Assembly: GCA_034440575.1 (NCBI GenBank)
Contig: JAOTOL010001469.1
Location: forward strand, 756,501-820,500
Direction: 5' to 3'
From: Imbricaverruca yamaguchii
Taxonomy: Eukaryota; Arthropoda; Thecostraca; Neoverrucidae
Length of the DNA: 64,000 bases
The notes under the pieces are model-generated. The model ran no database searches and was not told the DNA's origin. It was given only the letters and a program-made list of their open reading frames with translations. Each line of letters opens with the position of its first letter. The stretch's first letter is position 1. A program made the position numbers and the translations under genes. Of this stretch, positions 10,201-22,254 are shown one piece after another.

Positions 10201-10893
10201 GTAGTACACACGGTACCTGCGGTACGGCCGCCGGGCTGGCTCGGGCCCGTCCTCGTCGGCCGGGTACCACTCGGGCTCGCGCACCTGCTCGAAGCTGAGC
10301 TCGTCCTCGTACCTGCCCGGCTCGAAGAACACGTGTACGGGCGCCAGCTGGGTGGGCTCGGCCTCGCTCGGCACGTCACCGTCGATGTCGTTGGTGACCG
10401 GCCGGACGGGAGCGGGCCGCTGCCGGTGGCGCACGCGAGGCGAGTACGTGGTGACGCTGGGGCCGTCGTCCGGCAGCGGCGTCACGATGGCCCGCGTAGG
10501 GGCCGTCTCTGGCTGGGCTTCAGCGGCGGCCACCTCGGCGGTGTCGGCCGGCCGTCCGACCATGCCGCCGCTGGGCTCCAGCTCGGAGAACAGCGCGATG
10601 CCGCCGCCGACGATGACGTGGTGCTCGTCCGGCGCCGTGTCGTCCTGGCTGTCGCCCGACGCGTCGTCGGTCAGGTCAGCCAGCAGGAGCGGCTCCGGGC
10701 GATCCTGCTGCAGGCCGCTCTGGGCCGGAGCAGTCTGCTGGCGCACGGTGTCCGGCCAGCCAGCCGACTTAGACAGGAGATCGTCGTGGCCGGTGGACGA
10801 GGCCATCAGCTCGTCGACGTGGTCGACGGTGGCGACGTGTTGCGCCGAGACTGCGCCGGCGACGAGCAGCAGCGCGGCCACCGGCAATGACCT
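7258..10893 (-). CDS. secreted His/Tyr/Pro-rich heptapeptide-repeat protein (large internal exon)
   Basis: This is one 3,636-bp exon of 1,212 codons, open throughout on the minus strand. It starts after a strong acceptor (TTTTTTGCAG) and ends at a GTGAGT donor, both phase 0. There is no ATG at its start: the frame opens with [19 protein letters not shown], most of a signal peptide, so a short upstream exon must supply the Met. That gene structure is frequent in arthropod cuticle genes. In order: an acidic Pro-rich part (about residues 20-230); a basic Arg-rich part; a His-rich part (about 400-555, many MSHH/HMTHH/GHH motifs); YHAPEPE-type heptads (about 565-800); [14 protein letters not shown] heptads (about 808-1008); GYSAATA repeats (about 1080-1120); and a Gly/Tyr/Pro tail. 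I see no chitin-binding R&R motif and no Cys clusters. I infer an extracellular matrix role (cuticle, adhesive or fibre), with Tyr, Lys and His available for oxidative cross-linking. No family is recognised, and later exons lie to the left. Confidence 0.82.
7530..7655 (-). repeat. GYSAATA coding repeat
   Basis: A 21-bp coding repeat gives T-A-G-Y-S-A-A/T/P heptads, about six copies, inside the secreted-protein exon. It sits between the Lys/Tyr heptads and the C-terminal tail. Confidence 0.9.
7866..8470 (-). repeat. 42-bp coding repeat ([14 protein letters not shown])
   Basis: A 42-bp unit encodes two heptads, YKAPEPT and YKAPESA, repeated with very few differences at about 7870-8260. More diverged YK/YH-P-E heptads follow to 8470. 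Near-identity of the central units suggests recent homogenisation. Both strands and several frames are open here because the unit length is a multiple of 21. Confidence 0.95.
8480..9200 (-). repeat. YHAPEPE coding heptads
   Basis: Diverged 21-bp units give Y-H/R-A/V/T-P-E-P-E/K heptads. A 63-bp higher-order unit ([21 protein letters not shown]) is repeated at about 8850-9110. One unit gains an extra Asp codon (YHDAPEPK). Confidence 0.9.
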
Positions 10894-10899
10894 CTGCAA

Positions 10900-11655
10900 A
10901 AAAGCACACCGGCTCGGTTCTCGGTTTTGGAATCTCGTAACGGCTTTGATTTCCGCGATTGGCTTTAAGGTCCGTCGATGTGAGCCTTGTGACTCACAGT
11001 CCCGGCCAAGGAAAGCACTGACTAACTATTGAAGACTGGACCATGTAGTGATTTCTGTTGACCATGGAGTATCCATGTTCGGCTAGTCGTTACAGCGCGC
11101 TGTCGATAAATAGGCACTGCCAATTTTGGGAATGAAACATATACTGTTGCATGTTTGCATACTGTTCATGGGTAGAGCGTTGACAAAATCTGGAGGGGGA
11201 TAGCGATATCAAATTTGGGAAGTTGACGACCTTCAGCATATAAATTTGGAGAGCTTCTTCTTACGTTACAATTTTAGACACTCAAGCTTCTGGGGGCATC
11301 AAGCGAATATTGGAGGTTCAAGCTTCTTCAGAGAAAAAGCACATTCCACCTATAATTATGCTGCATAGACATGAGCTGGCATAACGATCTGTTCGGGTGA
11401 TGACCGCTTACGGCATCAACACAACGAGTTGTAGAATAACAATATCACTCCATCGTTTGTTGGATCGGACTCCTTTCCGGGGCTTGTCTGCACCGGCACA
11501 CATTGACAGCATCAAGTTTCACCAGCTCACAGGTGGTCTTTGACAACAGCATTTGACACTAAAGACTTCATACTAGAGCACGATATGAAATTTTCCAATG
11601 ATTTATGACGTAGACGAACTGATTCACCAATGCACTATTTGTGCCGTACCAACGT
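10900..11655. other. region expected to hold the first exon and promoter of the secreted-protein gene
   Basis: A short minus-strand exon with the start codon should lie here or further right. I found no ATG followed by an in-phase (phase 0) donor that I would commit to. A GTGAGT at 10997-10992 (minus) follows an ATG-started frame, but its phase does not fit. No other feature is evident. Confidence 0.4.
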
Positions 11656-12032
11656 GTGCCGTCCAACAGATGATGCACGAACGGTACCACTCAAGAGGTG
11701 GTGTGCCAATGTCTACCGTCCAACAGATGATGCACGAATGGTACCACTCAAGAGGTGGTGTGCCAATGTCTACCGTCCAACAGATGATGCACGAATGGTA
11801 CCACTCAAGAGGTGGTGTGCCAATGTCTACCGTCGAACAGGTGATGCACGAACGGTACCACTCAAGAGGTGGTGTGCCAATGTCTACCGTCCAACAGGTG
11901 ATGCACGAACGGTACCACTCAAGAGGTGGTGTGCCAATGTCTACCGTCCAACAGGTGATGCACGAACGGTACCACTCAAGAGGTGGTGTGCCAATGTCTA
12001 CCGTCCAACAGATGATGTACCGACACTATCCA
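11655..12032. repeat. 57-bp minisatellite
   Basis: GTCCAACAGATGATGCACGA followed by ACGGTACCACTCAAGAGGTG recurs every 57 bp (11661, 11718 and so on), about six nearly identical units. Decayed related units with GTCCAACAGAT/GTCCAGCAGATGG and ACCGAC recur at 12220-12270 and 12465-12560, so the array was once longer. Open frames here come from the 3n period. Confidence 0.93.
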
Positions 12033-12084
12033 ATAGATAATGTGCATACGTGTATCGAATATAGAGTATATTCAATATATACCA

Positions 12085-12172
12085 CTTATAATATATTCCG
12101 CGGCCCACGGGCGAAGCAGTGTGGGTGGCGCCATTAGCCGTGATTGTCCATAAAGTGCCTCGTGAAACACCG
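12085..12172 (+). mobile_element. SINE body fragment (family A)
   Basis: CGCGGCCCACGGGCGAAGCA then GTGTGGGTGGCGCCATTAGC and CATAAAGTGC match the body of the complete SINE at 63163-63341. The tRNA-like head is missing, so it is 5' truncated. Confidence 0.8.
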
Positions 12173-12911
12173 AAAAATTATATTATACAATATGGGCGGA
12201 TGTCTGTGCTAGCGGGCTCAGTCCAACGGATGGCGCACCAAAGTGTATCGCCCGATGTATGTACCGACGCATGATTGTTGATTTCTGAAAATTATTAGGG
12301 GTGGTGGTAGAATACATGAAGACAATGTACAGGCCGAGATGGATTGGGGTGGGGGTACACGTCATTGGGTCAGATGTTAAAAGTTGAAATAATTGGGACA
12401 AAGCCAGCATCCAGGGAGCACTTTCTCCCTTAAATGTATATAAAGCAACACCTCTGTACGGACGTGTACTGTCCAACAGATTGAGTACCGGCGCGTACCT
12501 TTCAATACGTGGTGCACCGACATGTGCCGTCCAGCAGATGGTGTACCGACTGATGCATAGTGTTCCGACGTCTGTGGAGAATGGTCCCTGCCCCTTTGGA
12601 TATGCTGGATGGGAACAAATAATTTTAATTGCAACACATTCGAATTGTAAACGGAATGTCCAACGTTCTCCAAAGCAGTGAAATTAGTGCTTGCAGAAAC
12701 GTTTCTCCCGCTTTGAAAGTTGGATTGATTTAACTTGGAATTATATTTCATAACGAACATTAAAATTATATTCATCCATAACTTATAAATTAATATCCAA
12801 TTAATGTTGAGTAAGCCTGATGATGAATATTATGCGCTTGACCAGCCCACAGTAAAATGGGTGCTTCAACATCGTGACTATTAGCATCCATTGTGCAACG
12901 CGGGCGTTGCA

Positions 12912-12939
12912 GTATCCAGTACAGGCCTGTACTGGATAC
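12912..12939. repeat. perfect 28-bp palindrome
   Basis: GTATCCAGTACAGG is followed immediately by its exact reverse complement CCTGTACTGGATAC, with no spacer. Confidence 0.95.
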
Positions 12940-14450
12940 AAACACAAGTATAGTAACATTAAACAAGTATGCGTCGTGTTGCCTTCAAAAGCCGCAAACC
13001 GAATATTGCGAAATTTGTGCACAGAGCTTGACGAATTAGCCTCACAAGGTGACCAGACAAATTACACATGTGATGTTGGATCATTTATCACCATCATAAG
13101 TGGGCAATTTCGTCCCCGATAATCAATTGTCGGCACTCTTGTGTCATGCCCCGTTGTCGTGACGCGAGCGTCCGTCCTCCGGACCCGTCCCCACGGCGAC
13201 CTCGCCTCGGCCGTCAGTTTTTCGACACGCGTGTCAAGGTCGGCCGCGGCCAGAAGGCATCACGGCGCCAGTCAGGCGATGACGGCCATTACGCGCGATT
13301 CTCCCACGCAGTGATGCCGGTGACGACAGATGAGCCGCCGCCCAGCGGGACGCTGTCGCCGACCAACGCGGCCATTCGTACTCTCCCACGCCGATTACGG
13401 AATGGTGAGCATCGCTCTGGCCGGCACAGGCCGGTGTCGCGGCAGATGTCGGGCATCTGTGTGGTGAAACCTGTCGAGAGCAAGCCTGTGCGATGGCGAC
13501 GTGGTCCGTAGATTCGCCGACGAATCATCCATAACACTTGTTTAAAATAGAGTTAACGGGGGGCAGCCAAATTTGCATAGACCTAACTCGTATCTTCTCT
13601 GTATCCCTCATCCTCAAGCCTCCAATGTAAATGCACGCGACAACTGAGATGGCATCCTGTGTGTTGGTCTCTGGAAATTCAGTCAACTCTGATAGCCGCA
13701 AAGTGACAGTTTCCATCCCAGAACTCGGCAAACAGGAACGGATGTATGCTGTAAGAGCTGTGAACGTTCTTTACGAAGGCAACGTATCGATGAGCACTGC
13801 TTAGTTCCTGCGAAAATAAGCTGCAGTAGGAATGCCGAGTCTTGGTTGCTTTTACAAGTCGACCACTGCAGCAGACGGCCAATTTGACCTTTGTCAGTCC
13901 GGCTACGACTGCTGTGATGCACCGAGTAGACGCTCGGTATCGACTTATACCTTAGTGACAGGCCGTATTTCTAATGAATATTCCGTTTACCAGACATCAC
14001 CAGGGTGTGCAAATAAACTCTTCCTGGGTTTTGACATCCAGGGCCGCATCCTTTGCAGAAAATGATGCCTGAAATGTTCTCATTTCGGAGTTGAATGGTG
14101 ATGTTTGATAATGACCTGATTTATGATAAAGTGCTCAAGTTTCACTGGAAAGTGCAAGGTGAAATTCTGATGTCATAGGTTGGGAGAAAAGTATAATCTC
14201 CACATTCTTCTTCCCAACAATTTTGCTCTCCACTTCCAGAATTACAAAGCACAAATCCAACCCTAGCCATGACTAAGCAGTTTCGTCCCGGTTATTGTGC
14301 AGCCCACCACAAGAACCAAACCAACTTGACCACCTGACACGTCCAAAATATTTAAATCAAAACCTGAGGATTGGTGATAACGCTTCAATGCAACTTAGAG
14401 TAGGTCTTCGAGAATTGGCAAACGGTGATCTATGTGATAGAGCATACACG
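12940..14450. other. no gene identified; GC-rich island at 13.15-13.50 kb
   Basis: A CpG-rich stretch (13,145-13,510) is open for about 120 codons on plus but has low-complexity Arg/Pro composition and no recognisable domain. The remainder shows nothing I can support. Confidence 0.35.
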
Positions 14451-14473
14451 CACACACGCACATATATACACGT

Positions 14474-14474
14474 G

Positions 14475-14557
<83 letters not shown>

Positions 14558-14567
14558 TGCACTCAAC

Positions 14568-14618
<51 letters not shown>
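14474..14618. repeat. CA / TA / TG microsatellite
   Basis: (CA)n at about 14476-14553, then (TA)n at 14568-14586 and (TG)n at 14587-14614. Confidence 0.97.
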
Positions 14619-14619
<1 letters not shown>

Positions 14620-15655
14620 TTACGTATACACATGTTCGTACAACTTTCCGCCTTTTCTGGAAGCAACGCGTTACAATAAATATCGTGTTATGCAACACGT
14701 TACGCAGCGTCGGGAATGCTTTACATTACATGACGCCAAAAAAAGCACCAGTCAAAAGCATGGTGTCCAAGGAACAACAACAGATTCAAATCCCGAACTT
14801 CTATCAACAGGCCATAAGCGTCCTGAGTTACGCTGCTGTCGGCCGGTATTTTTGGCGCCAAACAGACCGCTGGCGGGATGTTTGTCGTGTACAATGCCGC
14901 CCACCGGGTGTGTTTTGGGCAAGGTGCTCACCATGTCCGCCAATCCCCGCAATCGGGGAATCGCCGGCTGGATGACAAGGCGCGCGCACGTTGCTCGGCG
15001 GTGAGAGGAATGCGAGTCCGTCAGTCGCGACACTCGCCCGAGACCGTGCTCGCGCACCTTCACTCCACGGACGCGGCGGACGCGTGTATGACGCCCAGCC
15101 GTTCGTCCACCACACTTATAGCCTTGCACAATTTTCGGCCATGGTTGGCCCGCCGAAACGGGGGGCAATGCCGACGGGGGGGGCGGTGAAAGGCCCACGG
15201 CCAGGCCGGACCTGGCGCCGGTGTCGGGGCGCGCGCCCCGCACCGCCGTTAATTGGGTCACCGTCCTGAGACGTGACAGAGTCCGGCCGTCGCCACGCTC
15301 GATGACTAGGACTCCAGCGCGGTCAGATCACTCGAGTGACGCCCGCGCTTGATTGGGTGGGAGGAGCCCCAAGCGCGAATCGTGTCAAGAGCAGGCCGTC
15401 TGCAATAGAGCATCATGCAGCTGGCGAAGTTATTGCGACCGCCGATAGCCGTACGGCAGGCCAGGTCACCGGCCCTAATTGTAACTCTTCCCAGAACACC
15501 GATCGCTCAAACTGCATGTGCGTCCTAGAAGCATTCTGTCGATGGATAAAAGACAGTCAAATATTTCTCGCCAACAACCCAACATCTTGCATTGGTAAGA
15601 GTAAGAGTAAGAAGTTTCGCACGACTAAGATCGACCTATCTTTATCTGTATCTTT
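14620..15655. other. no gene identified; GC-rich segment 14.83-15.33 kb
   Basis: The GC-rich part has long overlapping open frames on both strands, which is typical of unconstrained GC-rich DNA. No domain or clear splice-bounded exon seen. Confidence 0.35.
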
Positions 15656-15661
15656 GTCGAT

Positions 15662-15693
15662 ATCTATATATATATATATGTATATATATATAT

Positions 15694-15736
<43 letters not shown>
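15662..15736. repeat. TA microsatellite
   Basis: Interrupted (TA)n tract. Confidence 0.95.
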
Positions 15737-15737
<1 letters not shown>

Positions 15738-15792
15738 CTATTCATCTCTATTTCTCCATCCATCTTTATCGGCCAGTCCGCCAGTCGGCCAG

Positions 15793-16008
15793 TCAGCTCT
15801 CGGCCCTCGGCTCTCAGCTCTTAGCTCTCAGCTCTCAGGTCTCAGCTCTCAGCTCCAGCTCTCAGCTTTGAGTGTTCTCCGTTCTCCGTTCTCCATTCTT
15901 CATTCTTCATTCTCCATTCTCCGTTCTCCATTCTCCGTTCTCCGTTCTTTGTTCTTCGTTCTCCGTTCTCCGTTCTCCGCTCTCCGTTCTCCGCTCTCGC
16001 TGCGGGAG
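15793..16008. repeat. two adjacent heptanucleotide arrays
   Basis: CTCAGCT-type heptamers at about 15793-15866 are followed directly by TTCTCCG/TTCTCCA/TTCTTCA heptamers to about 16006. Both are pyrimidine-rich on plus. Confidence 0.9.
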
Positions 16009-18990
16009 TACTAACAGGTGGCTGCTCCAACCCGATTACGTTCACCATGCGGATGTTCAGATGATAATACATGTATGGAACCCCGTGTTTTATCTTAGTT
16101 TGACAGAACGCTACCAAAGGTTAGCGAAGCTATCGTGTCCGAAATGCTCCCGGGGCAGCATCCTTTTACTAGAAAGAGGATGCTGCCCTGGAAACATTAC
16201 AGGCCTAGGCTCTGGCAGCGAGCGCTCTGGTGGCTAGAATAGTGAACCATGTTCACTTTTAATCGCATGGTATACAGTGTCTTAGCTTTGTGATTGTATG
16301 GAGCAGAGCAAGGCTGAGAGAAGAGTTGAAATATATTTTCCCAGAGAGCTTCTTGTTTCTACTGTAAAAAGCTTGCGAATTATCCTCGAGTTTGTTGAGG
16401 AATCATCCCAATGGAACATTCTGCAGACAGATGTACCTTCGTTTTCTACTGACTGGTATTCGAAGCTTCACAAACCTGACTGAATAGTCATACGTCATCC
16501 ACGATATCCCACAAGGCATCGAAATATCTGGCCTCCGCCCTAAGCAGCCAACAGTGGATTGAGATGCGGAGGACCAGGACCGCTAGTGGCGACTTGCGAC
16601 TGCTGCTGCTCTGGCTGAGCCCTGGTATACTGTACCGCAGTGCACCAGACCGCTCACCACCGCACCGACGAGAAGAGAAGATGCGCACATGTGGCTAGAA
16701 AGACACCGAATGCTCCGAAGGCGAGACGAGACGCACACCATTCGGGAGCTGTGCATGAACTGATTCCTGATATGGTATTTACTTTGAAATATGTCGATGT
16801 CTTTATGTACTTCCTTTGTTGTTCACATTTCTGTTTAATTGACTTATACGATTGCTTTAACTATTGCTATGCGGCTGGCTTATTTTGTATCTATTACCAC
16901 GTCAAACACGAGGTGGCCATATTCCATGCGTGGTATGGTCATTCGGTGTGCCGGCAGTGCCTTCTAAGCGGTGCGTATGCATCGCTAACTCTACCGCGTG
17001 TATTCATGGTATTGCTGGTAACGGCAAGCCGGCTAAGGATTGTGATAGGGACCCGATTCACCGCCCTGGACGGAAGCAGTGGAGATATCTGGCCAAATGT
17101 ACCATGCATGATAACAATCAAGAAGTCAGCTTATAAGCTAACTTCTTGATGTCAACTTGATGTCAAATAGTATGTCAACTAGTCCCACATGAAGGCGGTC
17201 AGAAAGTCCGACCTGTCAAAGAGCGCTGCGATGCGCACAACTCTTTGTTTGTTGATACCTAATTTTGAACATCTAGCATTGCGCGGGTCAAAATAAGCTA
17301 TCTGCCGAAGATTGCGCCGCCAAAGTGTGTACACTGACCGTTTGATGCTTGCCTAGCGCACTGACGGATCTGGGGAGGCCGTGACCCTCCTTTGAGCCTG
17401 AAAGGTGGCGCCATCACATGTCTGCGGCCTCCCTATCCTCCCCTTACTGCCGAGAACCTGAATTCCCTGGGACAGGACATTGCACTCGTGAATATAAGTA
17501 TGGGTGGTCGCAAAAATCACATATTTATACATTATACGCTATATTTATGCACTTTGTATGCACACACATATCTATTTCACATATTCATAAATTCACCCAT
17601 CGCATGTAGTCAAGCCTCTCATCGGCGCATACTCCTCGTGGGTCAAATATACTGCATGTGTGGTATGGTATAAGAACATTTTTTCTTAAGTTGCTAGGCT
17701 GTTCAGCTTTGTGTGCTCGTCAAGGGTTATACGTGTTCTAGTTTTGGCCTATATATTATCCATTACTATGCCAACTTTTCACGTGACCAATCCCCACTTT
17801 CTCATGTTTACCAAAAAGTGAACCCAAGCCTTTCAACACCATCGTCATAACAATGCACCTCACAAAGCCAGAAGGTTAAGATGATCCCTTCTCAGGCAGA
17901 TCATCATGAGGCTAGCCGGAATGTTCATCGATAGTTAGGCACAAGATGCGTATATTAGACCTTCCGACACGGATACCACTAGTATCCGAGGCAGGCCAGG
18001 TCAACTGACCGCTCAACCACAAACGCCATATTTTGTGGCCAGGATATTTTGGCCATCAAGTGTGGAACTGCGAATTTTCAGTGGTTCTCATGTGCACTAT
18101 CGTGAACTTTGAGGTATAAGGGCTTGACTACGCCACTTTTGCAACGGAATAGTGAAGAGGGCAAAGAAGTGCTAATAACGAAATTTTTGAATTTCAAGCA
18201 TCTGCAACTTTGTGCTGACCCGCCTGAAAAGTGGGCAACATTTGCCGACCCATTACGTAAGTTAATTATTTCTTCCAAGCGAAGTAGTGCACAGCCATGA
18301 ATCTCCGTAACTTTTCCTTTGCTTTGTATGTAACTTTTCGTAAATATACGTCAATTTTGATCACAAATCGTCCAAAGATCCACGAAGTGCAAGCACATGT
18401 CATTACATATGGTTTATCCTACCTTCTTCGCTGCCTTCACTGCTGACCAGCAGCGAAAGGAACTCCAGTGATGATCGGTGCTTAATTTCCAGAGAAGGGG
18501 TACAACGTTCAAGAACAAAGCTGGTTCTCAGTATCCTCAGTTACATAGTGGAGCACGTTTCACGTCACGTCAACACTGAGGCGTAACTATGATTTGCGTC
18601 GGGAGGCAAACATATTTGGAGGGATCCACCTACTCCCATTAAAAGTGTCCTGATTTCGGCCGGTGTTTTTCACAGTGGCCCATTTGTATTTTTATTTTAA
18701 GTCAACATGTCTCGTGATCAACTTAAGGTTCCTGTGTGGAGGGCCCAACATACTACCATCGTTTCTAGGTCACTGGATTTCAATTCCTTCTCTTGTTCAT
18801 TTTTATTTTGTTGCCGGTACCCCTTGGTAGGTCATGTCACATTAATGAAATTTTATCTGCACAAATCATTATAAAATGTAACCCCATTTGACGCCTTTCA
18901 GTGCGTAACACCCGATTGCCAACACGATCATTTTTGGGGCCAAACGCGATTATGGGTGCCCGGCGCAATTTTTCGTGGGCCTCGGTTCGA
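16009..18990. other. no gene identified
   Basis: About 3 kb with only short open frames. Visible structures are an 11-bp-stem hairpin at 16153-16188 (GGGCAGCATCC / GGATGCTGCCC) and a 30-bp near-palindrome at 17119-17148. No recognisable coding or transposon sequence. Confidence 0.4.
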
Positions 18991-19225
18991 GTTCTCAAGG
19001 CCCCGCTGTACTTAGCTGGGGCTCCGATGCGAATTGATGGGACACCAAGGGGAATGTTGAGGTCGAAGCGCAATTCTTAGGAATTTCGGTGCGATTTTTT
19101 TAACCCTTGCTGAAGGCCCCATGATATTTAATCGAAGCCTCCAACGCGACTTTTTTAGGACGCCGAGATCTCTGGGGCTCCAGAACGATTTTTGGAACCC
19201 TGACGCGATTGGCAAATCACGGAGC
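18960..19225. repeat. degenerate tandem repeat
   Basis: Recurring GCGATTTTTT/GCGCAATTTTT and GGGGCTCC words at irregular 40-60-bp spacing suggest a decayed tandem array. Confidence 0.45.
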
Positions 19226-19642
19226 GAATATTCGGGGCTAAGCTATGTTCATTTAGGGTCCCCGGCGAACATATTTTGGAAACTGAATAAGATTTCTGTG
19301 TGGAGAGGGGATGAGTGTGCGTGCGTGTGTGTGAGTGTGTGTGTTTGTGTTTGTGTGGGCATAAGTGTCGATTTGCATCTTTCGAGGGATCCTTGGCCCC
19401 CTTAATGCCGGCTTGCCCCGTCCAAATAATCTTACCTTTCAACACAGAACACCTATGGAGTGGAACCTCAATCCATTTGAGCCTGCCTATTTTTATAAAA
19501 AAAAATTTAATTCGAATTGTTGTTGGGGTGGCTTGAGGAACCAGGGTTCTATTGCTAAGCAGAGCTTTTGTGTGAACCCTGGCCCCACCACCCGATCCAT
19601 GAACTCCAGTTCAACGGCAGAATTTAGACCGAAAGTTTAACG

Positions 19643-19825
19643 TGCCGCCAATGCACCGACACGGCCGCCCAGTAGCTAGTCCCCGGCCTTATTGGGCCAG
19701 CTGCCAACTGACACTCCCGGCCGGGGGCTAAATGCGAGCGCGCGAAGCGACTCGAACCCTGTGTTGCCAGTACAAGGGAGACCAGTGCAGGCCAGCGCTC
19801 TAACCAACTGAGCTACCGGGGCGGC
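19643..19825 (-). mobile_element. tRNA-derived SINE (family B)
   Basis: On minus, the head reads CCCCGGTAGCTCAGTTGG, then TTAGAGCGCTGGCCTG and, about 40 nt later, GGGTTCGAGTC. These are pol III A- and B-box-like elements of a tRNA. The body runs on through GCTCGCATTTAGCC to TGTCGGTGCATTGGCGGCAC. A second copy is at 39430-39616 on plus. The body beyond the tRNA-like part shows it is a SINE, not a tRNA gene. No clear target duplication. Confidence 0.85.
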
Positions 19826-21495
19826 AAATTATATTGCACCCAAACCGTTTTTTTAATCAACGCCATTTTGTGTCTGTTTGTAACACATCGTTAATTCGGT
19901 GTCAGGCACGTCGAATAGTTAAACGCTTCGTTCGGTACCCACCTCCAGCCCACGCCGTGAGCCAGCGTCGATCATTGCATCTAATTACCGCATATGTAGT
20001 GTCTCAATGTATGGAACTCTTCGAACTAGCCGGCGGCGGTGGCATTGCCAGCCCAGCTGCACTGACCGTCCATTTGCCGTCGCTGGCGGCAGCCGTTGTG
20101 CAACCAGTGCAAAACTGCAGCAGTTAAATTAGCCAAGGCTTGCCAAAGACACGCGCCAAAACAGCGTCATCTGGCGCGTCCGTCTCGCGCGCGAGCGCCG
20201 CGCCGCTATGATATGATGTGCACGTCATGATAAAACGGACCGGAGCGTTAGACGGACGCTCGCACGCGCGACAAGTGCGCCGCTGATGGAGGCAGCACGA
20301 AGTACCCGACCACCCAGTCGGAGGTTCGCGCCTGGTCATAATCGGCTCGGCTCTGCATCGACTCCATCCATCAGTTGCGGCCACGGGCACGGGCGCATCC
20401 AGGGCTTTCTTCGGGGCCCGACCAAAAATAGATCTAATTTCACGGAAATAATCTAGGCGATAATCTAGGCGATAATCTTCAATTCTTCGTTTGGCGTGAT
20501 GCAAAGCCAAACATTTATTATTCAACCCAGTTTATTTTTCCTCAGGCGACCTCCTAGCCCCCCTCCTTTCGGATGTGCCTCTGTGCATGCAGTATAGATC
20601 GTATGGAAGCCTCCATACCAGCAGGTTTCAGTTTCAACATGGGACCAACGGACGTCAGCTGAAATGAATGGCTTCCTTGGACCATTTTTCCACGCCAACA
20701 ATTTCGCAGTTGAGACTACTGTCAGCGACACCATTGTCGGTGCGAAATTTGGCGGCGGTTCCGGGTAGCAGCAGGGGCATGAACTTCCCGCCGGTGCACC
20801 AGCCAGGGACTTTGTCGCTGCGATGTCTAAAACTACCTGTGTTGATGGAGGAAACGAAGGGTAAGTTAGGAGTTTCGGAAATGTCTTTCATCTTCTTGTT
20901 CTTGTTGTTTCCTCGATATACCCGGGTACACTAGCTTGAATTATTATTAACGCCTCTCACCTATAACAGCAAATAGCAAAACAATAATTAAAGAGACAAA
21001 TCTGCATTAGAGTAAGCATATATCTCTCCACATTTTTCCGAAATTCCAACGGTTACAAAGTAAATTATTAGACTAGTATAATTAAATCGATGAACGGTCA
21101 GTATCTGCTAGTTTAAAAGAGCAGAGCATTAATTAATTCATATTCATTTTGTACATAATCGTAGGAACGGTCACAAACACCTCGGAACGATTCGTGCAAT
21201 ATCACACGTAAGGTCATCAGCGTCATATAGGTATGGCAGCACGATCTGGTGGTTATACTTGAGGCACGATGTTTTTGGTTAGTGCGTCGTTAATATCTCT
21301 GGTTTTCTCCATCAAGACTAGACATCAATATTGTCACACAGGCGCGAATGTTCAATGACTGGTCGAAGCGCCCTCAGACACAAATGACGAACAGGAATAT
21401 GTTTTTTTTTTGCGAGAGCACACTACATTTCGCCAGTATCAATTATCAAATATGAACGTGGTCCAGGACCCGGCAATTCGGGGACGAAGGAGGTA
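19826..21495. other. no gene identified; LINE-type tail near 21361
   Basis: Short open frames only. GGTCGAAGCGCCCTCAGACA at about 21361 is a copy of the LINE-type 3' tail found at several other places in the window. Confidence 0.4.
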
Positions 21496-21499
21496 GCGT

Positions 21500-22036
<537 letters not shown>

Positions 22037-22254
22037 CTTCGGAATCTGGCTTGGGGGACAGGTGAATCTATCCAGGTATGTGGAAGCATAAAATGTAAGT
22101 GGAGGTTTCAGTTCTTCTTATTTGTTTAAGCTACAAAGCGTGTCGGTGGGCATATGCCTGGCTCTGATGCGTGCCATAGCATCTCAGAGAGACATTTACC
22201 ACCGTTCTTTATCATGATATCACAATTGTGCATATTACCGGGTTTGTGGGGACA

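Noticed and set aside
10894..10899. Start codon for the secreted protein at the frame's left limit
   Set aside because: The triplet is TTG and lies in a T-rich tract ending in CAG, so it is an acceptor; the Met must come from an upstream exon.
14752..15269. Overlapping frames on both strands in GC-rich DNA
   Set aside because: Long frames are expected by chance at high GC; no domain or splice evidence.
19643..19825. tRNA gene on minus
   Set aside because: The tRNA-like head continues into a body shared with the copy at 39430. Folding is incomplete.
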